From Halorarius litoreus (GTDB lineage: Archaea > Halobacteriota > Halobacteria > Halobacteriales > Haloarculaceae): 64,000 bases of DNA. The notes under the pieces were generated by a model. The model was not told the DNA's origin. It searched no databases and worked only from the letters and a program-made list of their open reading frames with translations. The translations under genes and the position numbers were made by a program. Where the stretch lies: contig NZ_CP101454.1 of assembly GCF_024362405.1 (NCBI RefSeq), positions 3,658,001 to 3,722,000 of the forward strand. Direction: 5' to 3'. Positions 62,689-64,000 of the stretch are shown one piece after another. How positions within the stretch are numbered: the stretch's first letter is position 1; the number at the start of each line of letters is the position of its first letter.

Positions 62689-64000
62689 TCAGACCAGCAC
62701 GGGTGGGGCGGCGTACGGGTCGACTTGCACGTCGAGGAGCGTCGGGCGGTTGCTGGCCATCGCCGCCTCCAGCGCCGGGCCGAACCGCTCTGGGTCCTCG
62801 ATGACCTCGCCGGCACAGCCGAAGCCGCGAGCCACGGCCGCGTAGTCCACCTCGGGGTGGAAGTCCGTGGACATGTCGAAGTTGTACCCCCCGAGCTGGC
62901 TCATCTTCGAGGAGCCGAGCGAGTCGTTGTTCGTGACGACCACGGTCACCGGGAGGTCCTCGCGGGCCGCCGTCTCCAGTTCCGAGAGGTGGTAGCCGAT
63001 GCCGCCGTCGCCCGAGAGCGCGACGACCGGCGTGTCCGGGCGGGCTGCCTGCACCCCGAGTGCCTGGGGGAGACAGACGTTGATGCCGTCGCTCCCGCGG
63101 GCCTGGAGGTAGCGGACGCCCGCCTCCTTCGTCTCGTAGAACGCACCCGAGAAGAAGCCGGGGAAGCTCGTGGCGCTTACCAGGATACCCGACCCGGGAA
63201 TCCGCTCGTTGAGTTCGTGCATCACGCGCTGTGGTTTGATGGGCGCGTCGTCGCTCAGCAGGTCGTCGGCGTGACGCTCGCGCCAGTCGGCACGGGCGGC
63301 ATCCAGGTCGGCGATGCGGTCGGCGCGGGCCGAATCACCTGTGGCGGCGTCAGCGAACGCCGCGAGCGTCGGCTCGAGGTCCGCGCGAATCCCAACCGTG
63401 GGCTCGTAGTTCCGACCGAGCCACTCGGGGTCGAGGTCAACGTGGACCAGCGGCACGTCCTCAGGGACGAGCGTCCAGCCGACGCTCGTCAACTCGCCGA
63501 ATCTGGTTCCGACGCCGACGACGAGGTCGGCCTCCTCGACCGCGTCGTTCGCGACCTGACAGAACCCCCAGCGCCCGACGACACCGACCGCGTGCGGGTC
63601 GGTCTCCGCGATGGCGCCCTTCCCGTTCATCGAGGTGACGACGGGCACGTCCGCGGCGTGGGCGAACGCCGTGAGCTCCTCGCAGGCGTCGGCGCGAATC
63701 ACGCCCTCGCCGGCGACCACGACCGGGCGCTCGGCGTCTGTGAGCAGCTCGACGACCGCGGCCACGTCCTCGTCGCTCGGGCCGGGGCGCGTTCCGGGGT
63801 ACGAAGCGTCGACGTCGCCACGGGGTTCGCGGTCGGTGTCGGCGTTCATCACGTCCTCGGGGAGGTTGACGTGGGTGGGTGACGGGACGCCGGCGGTGGC
63901 CTCCCGCAGCGCGTGCTCGACGGCCTCGACCGCTCTGGCGGGAGTTTCGGCGTCGTAGCTCGACGCGACGAACGGGTCGAGGATGGCCGCGTTGTCGCCG
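62689..64000 (-). CDS. Thiamine-diphosphate-dependent enzyme (acetolactate-synthase-like), 5' end outside window
   Basis: The frame is open through the right edge, so only the C-terminal 437 residues or so are seen. The central domain has PVVVAGEGV and LVVGVGTRFGEL. The ThDP-binding domain has VVALSGDGGIGYHLSELETA and VVVTNNDSLG (the GDG-to-NN motif). The upstream reading (THVNLPEDVMNAD, from about 63870) fits the end of the first domain. Candidate reactions include acetolactate synthesis, oxalyl-CoA or sulfopyruvate decarboxylation; none can be decided from this part. Confidence 0.88.
   Translation of the reverse strand, partial: GDNAAILDPFVASSYDAETPARAVEAVEHALREATAGVPSPTHVNLPEDVMNADTDREPRGDVDASYPGTRPGPSDEDVAAVVELLTDAERPVVVAGEGVIRADACEELTAFAHAADVPVVTSMNGKGAIAETDPHAVGVVGRWGFCQVANDAVEEADLVVGVGTRFGELTSVGWTLVPEDVPLVHVDLDPEWLGRNYEPTVGIRADLEPTLAAFADAATGDSARADRIADLDAARADWRERHADDLLSDDAPIKPQRVMHELNERIPGSGILVSATSFPGFFSGAFYETKEAGVRYLQARGSDGINVCLPQALGVQAARPDTPVVALSGDGGIGYHLSELETAAREDLPVTVVVTNNDSLGSSKMSQLGGYNFDMSTDFHPEVDYAAVARGFGCAGEVIEDPERFGPALEAAMASNRPTLLDVQVDPYAAPPVLV

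Overview
The window is haloarchaeal chromosomal DNA (class Halobacteria). The predicted proteins are strongly acidic. Supporting families include the archaeal lipid enzyme CarS, a bacterioopsin-activator type regulator, HalOD1 output domains, TrmB regulators, an Orc1/Cdc6 initiator, [12 protein letters not shown] archaeal pilins and a Tat-exported protein. Several genes have a TATA box 24-27 nt before the start codon, as expected for leaderless transcripts. No tRNA, rRNA or CRISPR array was seen. The genus cannot be fixed from sequence alone.

Left part (1-10156): a Tat-exported beta-propeller-like protein, a convergent LUD/iron-sulfur lactate-oxidation pair, an AbrB/PIN toxin-antitoxin pair, and a graveyard of IS200/IS605-type (tnpB) and integrase fragments. 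Three translationally coupled type IV pilin genes follow, then a possible LAGLIDADG-like protein.

Surface-glycan region (10157-37000): GDP-sugar dehydratase/epimerase genes, one family-2 and three family-4 glycosyltransferases plus further family-2 and group-1 enzymes, a flippase, a DUF2206-like multispanning protein, two alkaline-phosphatase-superfamily phosphodiesterases and a nucleotidyltransferase. At its right end are aglF (UTP-glucose-1-phosphate uridylyltransferase), a UDP-glucuronate decarboxylase and aglM (UDP-glucose dehydrogenase), which together could make UDP-glucuronate and UDP-xylose. The stretch from about 12.2 to 19.3 kb is visibly AT-richer than the rest and looks transferred.

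Inside the glycan region (about 28.0-33.8 kb) sits a compact provirus-like insert. It holds an Orc1/Cdc6 initiator with an origin-like upstream region, a possible small terminase, a 22-codon micro-ORF, and a large terminase with intact-looking motifs. It also holds a small winged-helix regulator divergent from a three-gene operon of two Cys-rich proteins and a coiled-coil/wHTH protein, with an inverted repeat between them. No capsid, portal or tail genes are present. This is the most unusual part of the window.

Right part (37-64 kb): regulators and transporters. Twice a small two-CBS-domain protein lies directly upstream of an SLC13-type anion transporter (40863-42949 and 46050-48389), with two TrmB regulators and a HalOD1 protein between them. 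Further right are a CBS protein fused to a ribosome-hibernation-like domain, a complete OrfB-only transposon (tnpB), carS, a histidine kinase, an APC permease coupled to a 3-hydroxyacyl-CoA dehydrogenase, a multi-PAS Bat-like regulator, a cluster of DUF7344/HalOD1/response-regulator proteins, and a thiamine-diphosphate enzyme that runs off the right edge.
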